A stretch of DNA of 64,000 bases, taken from NCBI RefSeq assembly GCF_901933205.1, contig NC_044573.1, positions 60,514,493-60,578,492 of the forward strand, written 5' to 3'. Source of the DNA: Camarhynchus parvulus (Eukaryota > Chordata > Aves > Passeriformes > Thraupidae). Position 1 is the first letter of the stretch. Every line of letters starts with the position of its first letter. The notes below the pieces were generated by a model, which had not been told where the DNA came from, ran no database searches, and worked only from the letters and a program-made list of their open reading frames with translations. This document shows, one piece after another, positions 49,281-62,760 of the stretch. The position numbers and the translations under genes are program-made.

Positions 49281-52200
49281 CATGGGAAGGAGGCAAAAAG
49301 AGGAAAGGAGGACAAAAGGAGACATTTCCTCACCCTCAAGACTCCAGTAAAACCTGACCTTGCCCCATATTCCACAACTGGAAGTTGAGGTGAAAAAAAT
49401 GCTGGAGTTACAACAGGGACAACAGCTGACAAGCAGGAGCCTGTAAATATTTACGGTCTCTGAGGCACGAGCTCTATGAGTTTGGCATTCATTGCACTTG
49501 ACCATTTGTTAGGACTGCCTTGAGGGGTATAAGGCACTGAGCAGGCAGCAGATTTTAGGAACGTGGAATTTCAGAAAGAGACCTTAGACAACCACATGCA
49601 TAAAATGTACTTATTTTACGAAATTGAGAGGGATTCACTCTTATCTAAATTCATACAAAGAAAATATTAAAAATCCAGAATGGTTATTAATTCCTACTGA
49701 AATAAGAAAAATTGAATGTGTTTCAATGCTTTAATGAAATCTAGTCCTTTTTTTCCCAGCACACATACATTGATGGCTTCAACACTTCAACACACATAAG
49801 CAAGTACCTAGTCATCACAGAACTACAGTAAAGCTGTTAACAGAAATCATGATCCGCATTTTGTGGACCAGGTACCTGACTCGAAGATATCAAGACCAAA
49901 CCATTACCCTAAAATCTGAACACGTGCAGGCATACTTAAAAACAAATAGGTTATCGGGACTGAAGACTTGGAAGTATTACTTTAGATCTGTGGTGGTAGA
50001 TGCCCAAGTCTGAAAACATTATGTAAGTTGGTATTTAGTTTCCAAAGCATGAACAGTAATAGTTATTTATCTGAACATGTTTAGTAACACCCTTAAAGTT
50101 ACTTATCTTTCAGCATATTTCTTCCATGAGACAAAGTTATCTTTTTTCAGTGGATTTGCCTTTCGCTTCTTCTAGAAGCAGAATTACTTCTGGGCTAACA
50201 AATTTCCATGTAATAATGTATGAATTTTCCTTTTATGGATCTAGATAGTTTTTCCATCACTTGTATTTCAGTATTTCTGAAACCAGGTGTTAATTTTCAG
50301 AGGGATAGGAGGTTTCCAAGCAGCTGCCAGGACTAATACAGCAGCCAGCAGTAAATGCTGAATAAGCTTAGGTACAAAATCTATACCATCTGGTTTCAGG
50401 ACTCCTTGGCCAAAAAATGTGCCTTTCATGTCCAGAAATCTTCCTGTTCATTGGAAATTGTGAAATGGATGTTACCTTTGCATTACCTTTTAGTTCACAT
50501 CTCAGAGGAAGATTCAAATAATGGTCTTAAGAAAACATTGCATAACTGTAAAATAGGAAACTAAATAATGTGCTCAGGTTTCATAACAAGACAGATGAAC
50601 GCTATTTGACAAGTTGAGATCAAAGTCCTTGCTCAGCCTCATAGCAGTCCAGTTTTCCAAGCTGCTGTTTCTCAAAGTCAATGATAGCTGCCAGTGCTCA
50701 ATGCAGAAACAAGGTTCCTCACAGGAATGATCTCCCCAGACCAGTGAGCCAACAAGAAGATACAAAACTAGGCCCTTGAGGTTTGATTTAAGACTGGGGA
50801 AGTAAGGCATGAGGTCCACCTTGGCTGCCAGTGAGGAAATACTTCTGGTTCCTTAGGTCTCTGTAAAGATCAACTATATTCTAAATAATGAATTGCTGTA
50901 CTGCAGTTATTGATAAAAGAATGGCTTAAAAGTGGCTTAGTTCAAAGACATGAGTATGAAGGCATAGACATAGCTTGGGCCACTTTGAAGATAACTGAGG
51001 AGAGCCAAGCAACAGAACTTCCTCTGAAGACATGGAAAATTGCAAGTGTTTCTTGCAATTTTTTAAGTCCAAATCATTTAATCCTCTCTCCCAGGCAGTC
51101 ATTTACAGATATGCATAATCCACAAGGTCACTCTGTCATCAAATCCCTGAAGGAACCAGGCTATCATCCCATCCAAAGAGTCATTAGGGTCTTTTAGCTT
51201 TTTATGTCTAGATTATGCATTAAAAAAAATGCGTATCATAAGAAACCATACGACCATATTTTTCTTTTGCTATCACCACTGCTTTCAACACACTGATTAA
51301 ATCATTGCTTTAAGTGGATGATTAAACCCTTTTGAGAAGGGACTGACAGCCAGCTGTATTTGGCTAGAACAGAGAATTATGATTCCCCAGTCTATAGGCA
51401 CTATCACAATGCAGATAAAACTGCAGGGGTAGTGCTGTTGTGTTCCTGGTAACCATGAATTTGTCTACACTGCTGTATAGCAAGATTGCCCTGAGCTCCA
51501 TAGAGCAAGTTAGAGTATCACTATCATCTGATCTAGTAGTAGGTTTAATTGGAGACAGACTAGCTGGAGGGCATTCTGAATTAACAATTTCACATAGCCA
51601 GACTATTTTATAATGCAGTGTAAGTAATTATTTCAGTAAAGGCAGTGATTTTGCTGTGTTCATGCTGTAGAACATTAGTGCCAGCGTAAATCTCAAGGTA
51701 GCACTCAATGTACTTTAAGAGAGAACTTTAGTTACCTTAAAAAAATTTAAAAGGCTGTGGTACAAAGTTCCACTTATCTCTGAATGTATGATAAATGGTT
51801 GATGCACAGATAGTTTTCTGGTTGCATACATGAAGCATTTGTAAGTGATAAGTTAGACAGCTGTAGTGCACTGATATTTTTCAAAATGGCAACAAAGCAC
51901 ATATCAAAACTGACCAACCATTATATTTCAGAGCAGCTCTTCCCCACTGTAGAAGCTGTAGATTCCACACATAAAAAGTAAAACTAGTCCACTGACTGCA
52001 AAACCCTTTGGAGAAGAAACATGCTGCAAAGTTCAACCCATTTCAACAAGCTTCCCTGTTACTAATTTTCATCGATTTCATTATTTATTGCATTTATTAG
52101 AATCTTCCTATTTTACTATTTCTGATTTTATGAAAGGTCCAGGGACTAAATAATATCAAAAAACATGAGGTTTGTTTCACATTATAGTGAAACAAAAATC

Positions 52201-52410
52201 TAGTCCCAAAAATTCATAAATCACTTTTGATACCAGAGAGAAAACATTCCAGTGAAAGGAGGAACATGCACAGTCTCTGTCCAAGAAGAAGCAGCAGAAA
52301 TTTTCTCTCTTTTTCAGTTTTAACAGTCAGAGGGAATACACTCTGGAAATCAATTTTCTTTTACTGGAACTTGATGTGGGTAGTTGCTTGATGTGTTCAG
52401 CTTCTGTATG
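49281..52410. other. Non-coding DNA
   Basis: Nothing recognised on either strand. Confidence 0.55.
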
Positions 52411-52504
52411 GCCCAGGTTCAACAAGACACTTAAAAGCATGGCTGACTTTATTCATGTGGGTATTTAGGTATGTGCTTAAGTACCTTGTTGAATTGGGGC
52501 TTAT
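52411..52504. repeat. Ancient amniote dispersed repeat remnant
   Basis: GGCCCAGGTTCAACAAGACAC, then TTAAAAGCATGGCTGACTTT, and later GTGCTTAAGTACCTTGTTGA followed by ATTGGGGC. It has the near-palindromic layout of an old repeat found in turtles, crocodilians and birds (ends like 'GCAAAGCACTTAAGCACATG' and 'GTGCTTAAGTGCTTTGCTGA'). The family name is not certain. Confidence 0.45.
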
Positions 52505-55500
52505 GTTAGGTCGTAAGTATTTACTAGGTCAAGCATCCAGGCTAAAAAATTTCTCTGTTTTTCCCAGTAACACTGCAAGTAACTCCAGTCACACAATACA
52601 TTTGGAAGTGCTTGCAGTGAATTTATCAGGTGATGTTACCCAAGGCAATGGAGAATACGTTCTTGTTCTGTTGAAGAAACCTATTAATTTGCCTTCTCAG
52701 CACAAACTCTGCAGACTGCTGAGAGGATGTACATGGGCCAAACTTCAAACATACAGCATAACAGAGTAATGTTTTATTTAAATATTTATGCTACTGCAGT
52801 ATCCAGGAGTTGAAGCTAGTCTTCTGCTCTATTGAATTAGGCACCATAGAGAGGCATGAAGTCTCTGCTCCAAGCACTGAGCACCAGGGCTAAGTAGTTG
52901 GAGAAGTACATGTATTTGCCACAATGAAACGCTTACTAAGATAAATCAAAAAGGAGAAAACTTAGGAAGGAAAAATATAGTGAATGGTTGCTTTTTCCTG
53001 CTGTAACTCTGGCTATTAGCCTGGACATTAGCCTATCTAACCCACAAGTGAGTAAGTTATTTAGGAAACACACAGTGATTCCAAGCATTAAGGGAGCATC
53101 ACTGAGCAAAATTTTTCTGTTTTCTTGGAAGAGAAGATGTGATTAAGATGGTGGTCTAGTCTGCTCTTCAGCCCTCTGTTACTGAATTCTAACTTCATGC
53201 CACACTTTAGACACAAAGGAATGTGTTGTTCAAGGCCCTGTGACAGAAGAAATGATGACTCTTGCAGCTGCTGGCTGTTGCAGGCACCATTAGGAAGTCA
53301 TAGAGTCTGGCTGGGAAAACTGGTGCCTTGCTCAAGCTTTGACAGTGTTTGGAACTCATACTCACTGTAAAGGAGCCAGGTTCCCTTCCTTTCTCTACCA
53401 TTTTCTCTGTATAAACCACAGTGTTCCACTGTGCTTTAACTTTATTGTCCTGGCAAAAGCATTTCCAAAACCTTGAATTAGTACTGTTTCTGGCTAAGAG
53501 ACTGTTACAGCTCTACCTAATCAATCTGTGTATGTAGAGAAGCCATCAGTGTATACATGGCCATAACAGAGACTGAGCACGCGGAAAAGAAAAGCTAAGG
53601 AGGTATGAAGAGGGAGCTGCAATTCCCAAGGAGAGTAGAGCAGAACCTGGGGCAAAATTCCTTTTGAAACCAAGTTTTACAGATCCATTGCTCACTTACT
53701 GCATAACTGTCTTCTTTCACTTGCTTTTCTTCAGCTGTAATCAACAGAAGTGTTTCTCAGTGTCTTGGGTTTACCTCAACATCAAGACTTCCATAATTTG
53801 TTTTTTTCCAAGGCAAACTATTTTATGACTGATTGCTTCTAAATAATTCAGCAAGGCTGAATATTGGTCTTGTGAGTTGTGGTGTCTTTTTCTGGAACCA
53901 GCCCCCCACAATCAAAATAGCCGTATTTTAACTTTGTGAACTGACATGTCATGGCTTCCAATTTTCATACAGACTTTCTGTAAAATTTGATTCAGAGTGT
54001 CAGTTCATATTATAGGGTTTATTCTCATCTTGGTGGTATGAAAAATTTTTGCTGTTTCAAAAAAGCCACAAATGTATTGGCATGGATTTTAACAGTTAGG
54101 TACTTTTAACATTGACAAAAAATTACTGGAGACTATTTAAGCCGTGTTTCTGTTTTAAAGTAAATTGGATACAATGCTGAAAAAGGAGAAGTCATCACTG
54201 GGTTAGAAAAATGTCTGTCTTACATCTCACCCATCTCCACTGTGTTTTATTTCACTAATGGGATCTATATATATTTTGAACTCTAAGATTAATATAACTG
54301 TGAACGTCTCTTGAGGAGGGGGAACACAGAACAATGAAATGATAGAACAGAAAAAGAATGAAGTTGAAAATTAGGCCAGAAGATTGAAATCAGGACAGAT
54401 TTAAATCATTCTTTGCTGTTTTGTTCATCTTGGTTGTCTGATAAACTACTGAGCAGGACAAAGTTGAGGAGACTTGATATACTGCATGTTAAGCCTTTGT
54501 TGTTATAAGGTGAACTCCTGTTCTCTAGCTTGCTCTCCTCGTCTCCCACGCTTGTTGTTTTAATACAGAGGAAAGTTCAACTCCCCCTGCTTAACTCCAG
54601 TACCTCTTAATGAGGGAACTGTAACACTATCCAGTCGTCCCAGCACACGTCAATCAGAATTTCATTGCTTTGCACAGCTTGACTTATGTCAAAAAGGATG
54701 GTTAAAATTCACCCAAGTCCTGGAAACCTCCTGTTGAGTAAAACAGATCATGTCTTAGCTATGGGAGGATTTTTTGTTTGTTTTGGTTGGGTTTTAAATG
54801 GTCAAAGGGCAAGAAGCATTATTTGCAAAAGCTCTTTCACATAACTGGTTCTTGGGATGCTGGTATCAGCAGGATGATTTACACATCATATAGTTAAAAG
54901 AGACAAAAGCAATAGACTTTCATGTGCCAATGAAAAGAAACATCATTTACAAAAAATCTGATCATACAAAATAGATCCTCTAGCCTATTGTGGTTAAGAA
55001 AAATCTCTTAGAGCATCCACACATTATCTTTGACAGTGTGGGCTTTACATTTACAAATGAGTAAAAATCAGAGCAGAAGGCTCAAAGCCAGTGAACTTGA
55101 ATCATGGGAGGCAATGTTATTTATGGGCAGCAGCACTTGAACCATCATTCCTGCCTCCTTGAAGGTTCACATACACATTATATGGTTATTGCATTGCTGC
55201 AGGAGAAACAACACAAGTAAGCATTTGCAGACACTTGGCTTGTGCTTACTGTAGCTCAAGTTGTGCCTTCCAAGAGTTTTTAGAATATTCTTTTTTTTCC
55301 CTAGTTTGTTGTTTCAGTGAAACTGAAAACTCTATTAAACTGTGAAATTATTGTATTGTGTTACAGGAAGCCTCCAAGTTTATAGAAATAGGAATGTCTC
55401 TGTGATGGAGGATAAAAGATTCATGTTATCCTTGTTTACAAGACAGTTCAAAGGATACCATAAACTACTACCTCTGAAGTGACAGTGCTAGGCATATTTT

Positions 55501-58500
55501 TCTCTGTAAATAGAGTCAGTACAAGGAGATGACATTTAAAAATGGTGGCTCTATATCCCTAAAAGATTAATTATCTAGAGGAAGTATAAATTGCTTATAA
55601 GCAATAGCCCTTATATTTTAAATGTTGAGTCAGGTACAGGGAATGACTGAGTAGGCCAGTTTTCTTTATTCTGAAAAATAAATCACCAAAGGAAAATAGA
55701 AGGAGTTTACATAATCATAAGAGGCTAGAGGTGAATAGGGATCAGCTGCTCACTATTTTCTCCAGTGAAAAGCCAGGAGGGCATCAAGTGAAGACTGCAT
55801 ATTCTGAGCCAAACAAATGTGACAGGGAAGGTCTTCTTGTAGTATGGGCAGTAGTGGACATTGTACAGAGATGGGTTTGAGGGGACAGTACACCAGGTAA
55901 TGGAAGAAAAATCCTGTACAGAGTACTAAATGCATGGAAACTACACCTGATTCTGGAAATCTCTCAGCTAGCAATTGTGTAAAACTGGGAGTCCTCATAG
56001 CACACTCATTTGCTCTCTCTGTTCTTGTTTTTTCTGAGTCATCTGCTTATGACCATTGTTCTCAATGGATTTCCCCCTAAAAACATACTTCATTCATGTC
56101 TAATACCAGCTACCCACCTCAAAGCAAAGGATAATGAAATTTTAAAATCAGCAAAAATATAAGTGTCATCAAAGAGGAAGAAAGTGTCAAAACTAGAACA
56201 CGTGGGTGGGGCAGAGGCATGCCAATACTATCACCACTCCTTCAAGGCATCCAGCTCAAGCGAAAGAATTGGCATTGCTCAGTGGTGCTCCTCCCAAAAG
56301 GAAAGGACACAGTGAGGGAACATGAGATCCCATCAGGTTTCCTTCCATGGAAGCTGTGAACAGCATAAACAGGGCCAGGAGGAGTTTGATGATAAAGTCT
56401 TGTGACTTTGTGGGTCCTCAGGTGTGGAGGTTGTAATGAGAAGCTGAGGGAAGAAATGCAGCCACAACCGCAAGAACTGAAGGACCCAGATGAACTGCAG
56501 GGTTGTGCACTGAATGCACATACATGCCAGGGCCCCTCTCTCACTGGAAGTCAGAGACCTTATAAACCAATTTGTGCAACACTAATCTACATCCATACGC
56601 CAGCTCCACATTCCCCCTGAATACTGTGTAGTCTGCATTCATTCTCTACTAGTATTTACCAAAGCTCTTTTGGATGAAAAATCTAAGCACCAACTGGGGC
56701 CAGTCCATGCTGGGCAGGCAGCATCATCCATCTCAGTCCTGGTTGTTGTTTTGGCACATTTCTCTCCCCACATCTCACACGAGTCAGAGCTCATGCTTTC
56801 TGTGATGAGTGAAGACTCTGGAACTCATTAGCATGTCCAGTGGTGTCTGTGAGGAAAGGGAGGAAGAGGTGGTACTTGTAGCACAGTGCACACCACTGTT
56901 GTGCAGCAAGGATAAAAATCTAGCCTTCCAAATGGCTGAGACTTAAGCTGTGCAGAAACAGGCTGGTCTGCCTCATTCGGTCCAGAGTCACTCTTGGGTG
57001 TGAGTACCACCAGGAATATCACTGTGGCCTATAAATAAAAACTAACATGTAGCAGCACAGTTCCAGCATCTCAGAGTTCAAAACTCAACATCTATACAAG
57101 GTTGTATACAGATGTTTCAGGTGTTCTGGATTCTTGGGTGACCCTGGTTGCTGTCACTGGGCTTCATTTCTCTTGGCACAGCCTGGAGAACCACGCTGTG
57201 GCCAGCCATGGCAGAGCTCCACAGCTCCCACAGACAGGCAGCCATTCTGAGATACTGACCTCAAGTGATCCTGGAGAACATCCCAACAGATAGCATCCCA
57301 CAGCCTTGGTCTCACCACCTGGTTTGCCCAGACAGGCTGTTTGTGAGCCTCCTGCAAGGCAGCATGCCAGGGAGCATGCCATGAGCATGGTTTCATGTCA
57401 AAGGTTGTGTAGATGTAGGCAAAGTTATTTACAAAGCCAAGTGAAGAGAGAGCTAAGTCTATTCAAATATCAGATGCCATAATTCATCCTGATTAATCTG
57501 GGATGATTCAACAGCTGTAACCATTTAGGCTACAATTCAGAAAGGCAAATACTTTAATGCTAGCAGGGGATTGCCAAGGAAAGGGAGGAACTGAAAAGAA
57601 AATACATCAATATTGCAGACTTCATCCTAGAAACAGAATTCCAAAACTTCATTAAAATTCTTATACTGAATGTATAAAAATATAACTCATTTATACAAAA
57701 AAAAAGTTCCAATTTGTTTAGAAGGATCAAGAGCAGCCAGGTTGAATGCAATGTAGACAAAACCTAGGTCCAAGAAAAATGATGAAGAATACTATTATCC
57801 AGCAGTTCCTTATCATGGAGGCATCTAAAATTTAGTGGGCTCCTCTGTTATGTCTTGTCATTGTCTTAAAGCTCCCTAAGTGCCTGCATAGCCACAGCAG
57901 GTCCTCAGCTGTGAGGCGTGTCCTCACTTATGCTCTACCATGGGGCAGAAATTAGGATGTGTCTCTGCAGCTGCAGTCCATTACAGCTTGCTCCCAGCAC
58001 ATGTGAGTGTGCTGAGGTCGGCACGTAGCACAGCATGGCCAGCTCCTCACAAGAACATGGCTAGTGCTGGCAGCAGCTTTTCCTCTAGATGCTCTGGCAA
58101 AGGACATAAAAGAACACAAGATTAATGTAGCCTGGAGGAGTGTGGCCCTGCAGGTGTGGTAGAAGACCATCTAACCTTCAGTGTAATGCAAATGAGTCAC
58201 TGACACTATATTAGGGCTGACTTAAGCCTTAAATATTTAATGCCCTTATGGGCGAATTACTAATCACTATCAAGGAAAAAAAAAAGTGGTTGGTAGTGTC
58301 TTTCCTTCAGGTCTCAAGGTTAGTTGCTGGTCTTCAATAAAGACCAAAAGGAGACACTTGGACACTGAGTTCCAGTTGGGATGGAGACTTCCCAGAGCAG
58401 CCAAGTCAGTAACTGCAGCATCATTGAGTGCGAATGCACTGATACCATCAGTGTAAGAAAAGAGTTAGATCCTCTTTCAGCCAATTTGTTTTTATAAATC

Positions 58501-59654
58501 GTTTACTATTGTTAAAGTAAACAGAGTTTAAGGCAAGCTTTCTCTCTAGGGCACAGTGGCTAGCCTTGGGAGGCAACTGGGATTTTTTAAGGTCATTTGA
58601 TATAAGCTGCTTTTCCTGAAAGACACTGGTTTTTACTCGCAGAGAGAAAGTTGGCCACCTGTTTGCTCACAGTCAAAAGGAGTGGTTGGGCTCAGCCTCC
58701 TGATTGTTCACATTTGACATTAATTGCTCTGTGCAAATTCAATGGCTGTGCAGCGCTAGTTCCTAGCAACCCTGCACAATCATTTCTTTTTTTTTCTTTT
58801 TAATGAGATACCTTCCAATAGGTAGTACAATATCAACATATTGCCATCAATATATATGTAGAGATTTGTGGTTTGTGCAGTATAACAATATAGCTGCAGG
58901 CTTGGGAGGTTTTCCCACTAGGAACAATTTCCCAAGTCTGCAGCTTCAGAAACATAGCAGGTGCATAGTGCAATGTTAAAGCAGTACATTTTAAAGGGAA
59001 CTGGGCACCTTAAAATTGAAATAATCTAGAAAAAGAAAAATGAAGACTAGGTAAAACTGCCTAGCTTATTTCTTTTATGTTTAAGAAGCTACAGGAAAAT
59101 TCAGCAGAAGCATTTTGTGGTACGTCTGTAACAGTACTGGTACCCCTGGGAGAAGGATCAGGTAAGAGTTCCAGAATGGCAACAATGTACATTACATTAT
59201 ATTTTATATCCTCTTATGAGAAATGGCTTCCTTCATAAATTGTGTTCTTAAAAACCGAGCATAATCTGATACATGTAGGGAGAGAAAATCAGATATGACA
59301 CCGACAGAAGCTGATTTTTAAGGAATCTCTTTCAATGGGGAGATTTAAATAAATACGTATTTTAATGTCTTGAGGTTATTACAGAACTAATCCTAGCCAG
59401 ACAATGTCAAAATACAGCTGATCAAAATTATCAGATTATACTTTGAGGGTATGTTCACAAAAAGTCATTCAAGTAGTGTCAACCCAGCTTTGGAGCTAGG
59501 TTTGATGTCTCTGCACAAGTTTTATGGTTAATGCACAATGGGAAAATTTCCTTTGGATGATCAAAAAGTGACTGTATCTATGATATGCCAGGAGGAATTA
59601 AAAAAAGTGTTTCAAATTCTGACCCATCTAGCAACAACAGATAAACTTCAGGGG
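52505..59654. other. Non-coding DNA
   Basis: Mostly unremarkable. The part at about 56240-57400 is somewhat richer in GC and holds several overlapping open frames under about 100 residues on both strands, none with a family motif. Confidence 0.55.
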
Positions 59655-60325
59655 TTGAGAGGATGGCTGAGATTTGAAGTGAGTTTTTACAATCATCTAG
59701 TCTACTCTCCATGCTCAGAGAAGAGTCAGATAGAGCAGGTTGTCCATAACCTTCCCTAGTCAGATCTTGAAATATCCAAGGATGGATGTTTCCATGGCCT
59801 TTCTGGGTAACCCTTCCAATATTTAATCATCCTTACCATTAAAAAAAAAGCTTTTTCTGTGCTTAAATGGAGTTTCCTGTACTTCAGTTTGTACTTCACC
59901 TATTGTCTCTTGTCCTTTCACTAGGCACTAATGGGAAGCATCTGGCTTTCAACACACTACCTCGTTCCTCTGTTCTACCCTCCTAATCAAAAAGTTTTTT
60001 CCTAATGTCCTCCCAAGCTACATTTTGTGCCCACTGATCCTTCCTATGTACTTTGCCACAGAAGACAAAAGTTTGGCTCTGACATCTTTGTAACTGTATT
60101 TCTATTGTTAGGAATCACCCTTTAGGTTTTTCTTTGTCAGGAAGAAACAAGTCCAGCTTGCTCAGAGGTGATGTGTTCTGGGCTCCCAACCTGTTTGGTA
60201 GCCCCTCTAGTCTCTCTCCAGTTTCTGCTCCTTGAACTGGGGCTAAAATGAGATGCTGTATCCCAGGTATGGCCTCCCAAGCATCAAGTAAAGTTTGATT
60301 ATAGCTTTCTGTAATTAACCAGCCA
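59655..60325 (-). mobile_element. Old, long CR1 LINE 3' fragment
   Basis: Reverse-oriented CR1 of an older subfamily. Blocks appear in order: CAATCATCTAGTCTACTCTC, CAGATCTTGAAATATCCAAG, ACTTCAGTTTGTACTTCACC, TATTGTCTCTTGTCCTTTCA, TGTGTTCTGGGCTCCCAACC and TATCCCAGGTATGGCCTCCC. The last blocks correspond to the end of ORF2 but are too decayed to read as protein. Confidence 0.8.
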
Positions 60326-62269
60326 TGCTGCTCTTAATGTCATCCAATATGCAGTCTGCCTTATTCACTTATTTGTTCTTGAGTCAAATCCTGTCCTTGC
60401 TCTAAAAACATAAACACCTAACCATTGTTTGTAATCAGTCAGTGCAATGGCATAGAGAACCTAGGCTGCCCTTTAAAGATAGACCCCAGAGTCCGCTGTT
60501 TCATTTTTCAGTGACAAACTTATTTACTTCAATATATGAACATCCCAGAAAATAATACAATAATTCATTCCAACTGAGCATTTCTGAGCCAGCCTAATAC
60601 TTGAGATGCTTTTAGAGTTTGCAGACTTATGGTGCTGGTCTATGTGATGAATCAGAGCAGACTTTTGCTATAAGAAAGGAGCCCATCTGAATATCAAATA
60701 TGAGGATCTAAATCATCCTTAGTCGATGGATGGAGGTCAGAAAGTAGCACAAATTCCAGAATCAATGTGTGGTATATGCAGGATCTGTTTATCTCCAGAA
60801 AAGTTATTCAAAGCCAGAGCATGACTTTTAGAAGTATTGACATGAACCTCCACCCATCCCTTCAAAAACTCTCACTGAAAACCCAAACCTTCCACCCTGG
60901 CCTAGATGAGAAACCTTGGCTGAAGGCCCAGCAGTTCTTGCAGGCTGCCTAAACCAGGCTTGGGTGGACCCTGAAATGAGATACAGTCTCTCTTTTCATT
61001 ATGATGGCAATGGTTTAATGATAAGCAGTGAAAGAGAAGGAAAATTAGAAGAATTGTATTCCAGCTGACTGTTAGGAACTTCAAGAAAGGGTAAGGGGTA
61101 GAGAATGAAAATTGAAAATTATCTTTTTAGAATAATGAAGAAGGAGTAAATTGAGAAAATTACTTGCATCCTCTGCAAAGCATTTAGCAGCTTCCACTCT
61201 CAGTAGCTTCAGTGGGAGAGGCTGTATTTTGCCAGCTGCTCCCCATGTCTTTAGCAAAACCATGTGCCATTTGAAACCCTGATCTCATGCTAAATGGTCA
61301 TATGCCAGCTATTGTGATGATGTCTGATCTGGCTGCCCAAATGGAATTGCACAACGAGCAAGAATGGAAATAAGTAGGTGTTTAGAAGTACTTGTGTTCT
61401 TAAGGGCATGATTGTGCAAGTCCCTGACTCTTTGAGTTATGGCACTGTTTTACAAAAGAGTGGTACCCAGTGACACCTATCCCCTTGACTGCGACCATGG
61501 CCATAGAACCAGCAGCTTCAGAAGCATTTTCAGTACTGGAGTGTGACCCAGGGGATGCCCATCTCTCGTCCCAAGGAAGAAAGAGTGCTTGCATTGAAGC
61601 AGCACAGACAAAGCCTGAAGCTTGTGTCTTATCATGGAATTACAACCAGAGAGCAGCAAGAACAGGATTGTGCCATGGAGTCAGACAAATCCACAGCCAA
61701 GGGCAGCTCCAGCACAGATCATACCCTCACTAACAGGGCACGATACCACACGGTCTGTAGAACAACCCCTAACAAAAGGGATGAACCAGAGCCAGGGTCC
61801 ACCCAGGGGATCCAGTCAGGAGCAGAAGAAGGAGCTGCAGACAGAGTTGGAGACAAACTGCAGCATGTGACTGGGTGACTCCAGCTAGCTACAGAGTAGG
61901 ACTAAGGTCCATTGTGGAGGCAGGGCTGGAGATAGTCACACCTAGCTCAGGACAGGACAGAGTGCCGATTCATGACTGTACAGAGAGCCCCTGGACAGAG
62001 GAAACGTGGGTGAACATCCTGAGTGAGGCCAGCTGGGGCCACTAAGGCCAGTTGATGACCTCCTATGGCCCTGATTCCAAGAGGAGTAATTTCCCTGTGC
62101 TGTGGAAAGATGCCATCTCAGAGAGCAGGAGCAAGCTGGAAGGACAGAAGCAGAAAGCCCAGGCCATCAGCCTGGCTCTCTTCATTAATGGGGGGTACAT
62201 GGGCCCAGAGAGGCCAGATCTTGTTTGCAGAGAATCATTAAAAGTTGTCCTGAGACCAGCTGATACCAG
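60326..62269. other. Non-coding DNA, GC-richer at 61480-62269
   Basis: The 61480-62269 part is GC-richer than its surroundings and holds overlapping frames of up to 111 residues (61543-61878). They are rich in Q, E, S, T and K and match no family that I know. Overlapping frames in two phases argue against coding. It may be an unrecognised old repeat. Confidence 0.45.
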
Positions 62270-62760
62270 TAAGGCCTCATGATCGCCGTTGTCGACAGCT
62301 CATTCGCATAATTCATGGCCACCTCCAATTATCTGTGGGAGCTTAGCAGGCCGGACTCCTTGCTCTTGAAGGAGGTTCCACATGGGCAGGCACTTAATGA
62401 ACAGATTGGATTATAAACACTGGCTAATCTTTCCCACATGTACACCTGAAGAGTATCACAAGTGACAGCTGTTTAAATTTCCAAGGAAATTAATGATTCC
62501 TAAAGAGGCAAGGCTTATCAAGGCTTTGACTGGGCCTGATAACAGACAAGCACCAAAGGGCAAATTGTTTATAATAGTCTATAAGTGCCCCATTCTATGG
62601 GTTCATCTTGGGAAGTTTTATTGACATGGTCCCTTTTATTAATGTTTGTGCTGGCAAAGACTAGAACAGCTTGGTTCAATCTACTGATGATATTAGGCTA
62701 CTAGGGCCTCTAATGAGCGCCTCATATCTCCAGGTCACAGTCAGTTTAAAATGGCTGGTA
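62270..62760. other. Candidate conserved non-coding element
   Basis: A repeat-free stretch of balanced composition and high complexity. It is crowded with motifs common in developmental enhancers: GACAGCTGTT (E-box/TALE-like), AATTAATGATT (homeodomain-like), TTATCAAGGCTTTGA (TCF/LEF-like) and TGATAACAGACAAG. It has no open frame of note. The call rests on the look of the sequence only; no alignment was possible. Confidence 0.3.

Noticed and set aside
61543..61878. A 111-residue Q/E/S/T-rich frame as a possible gene
   Set aside because: A second frame covers the same bases, no motif is recognisable and no exon signals fit.
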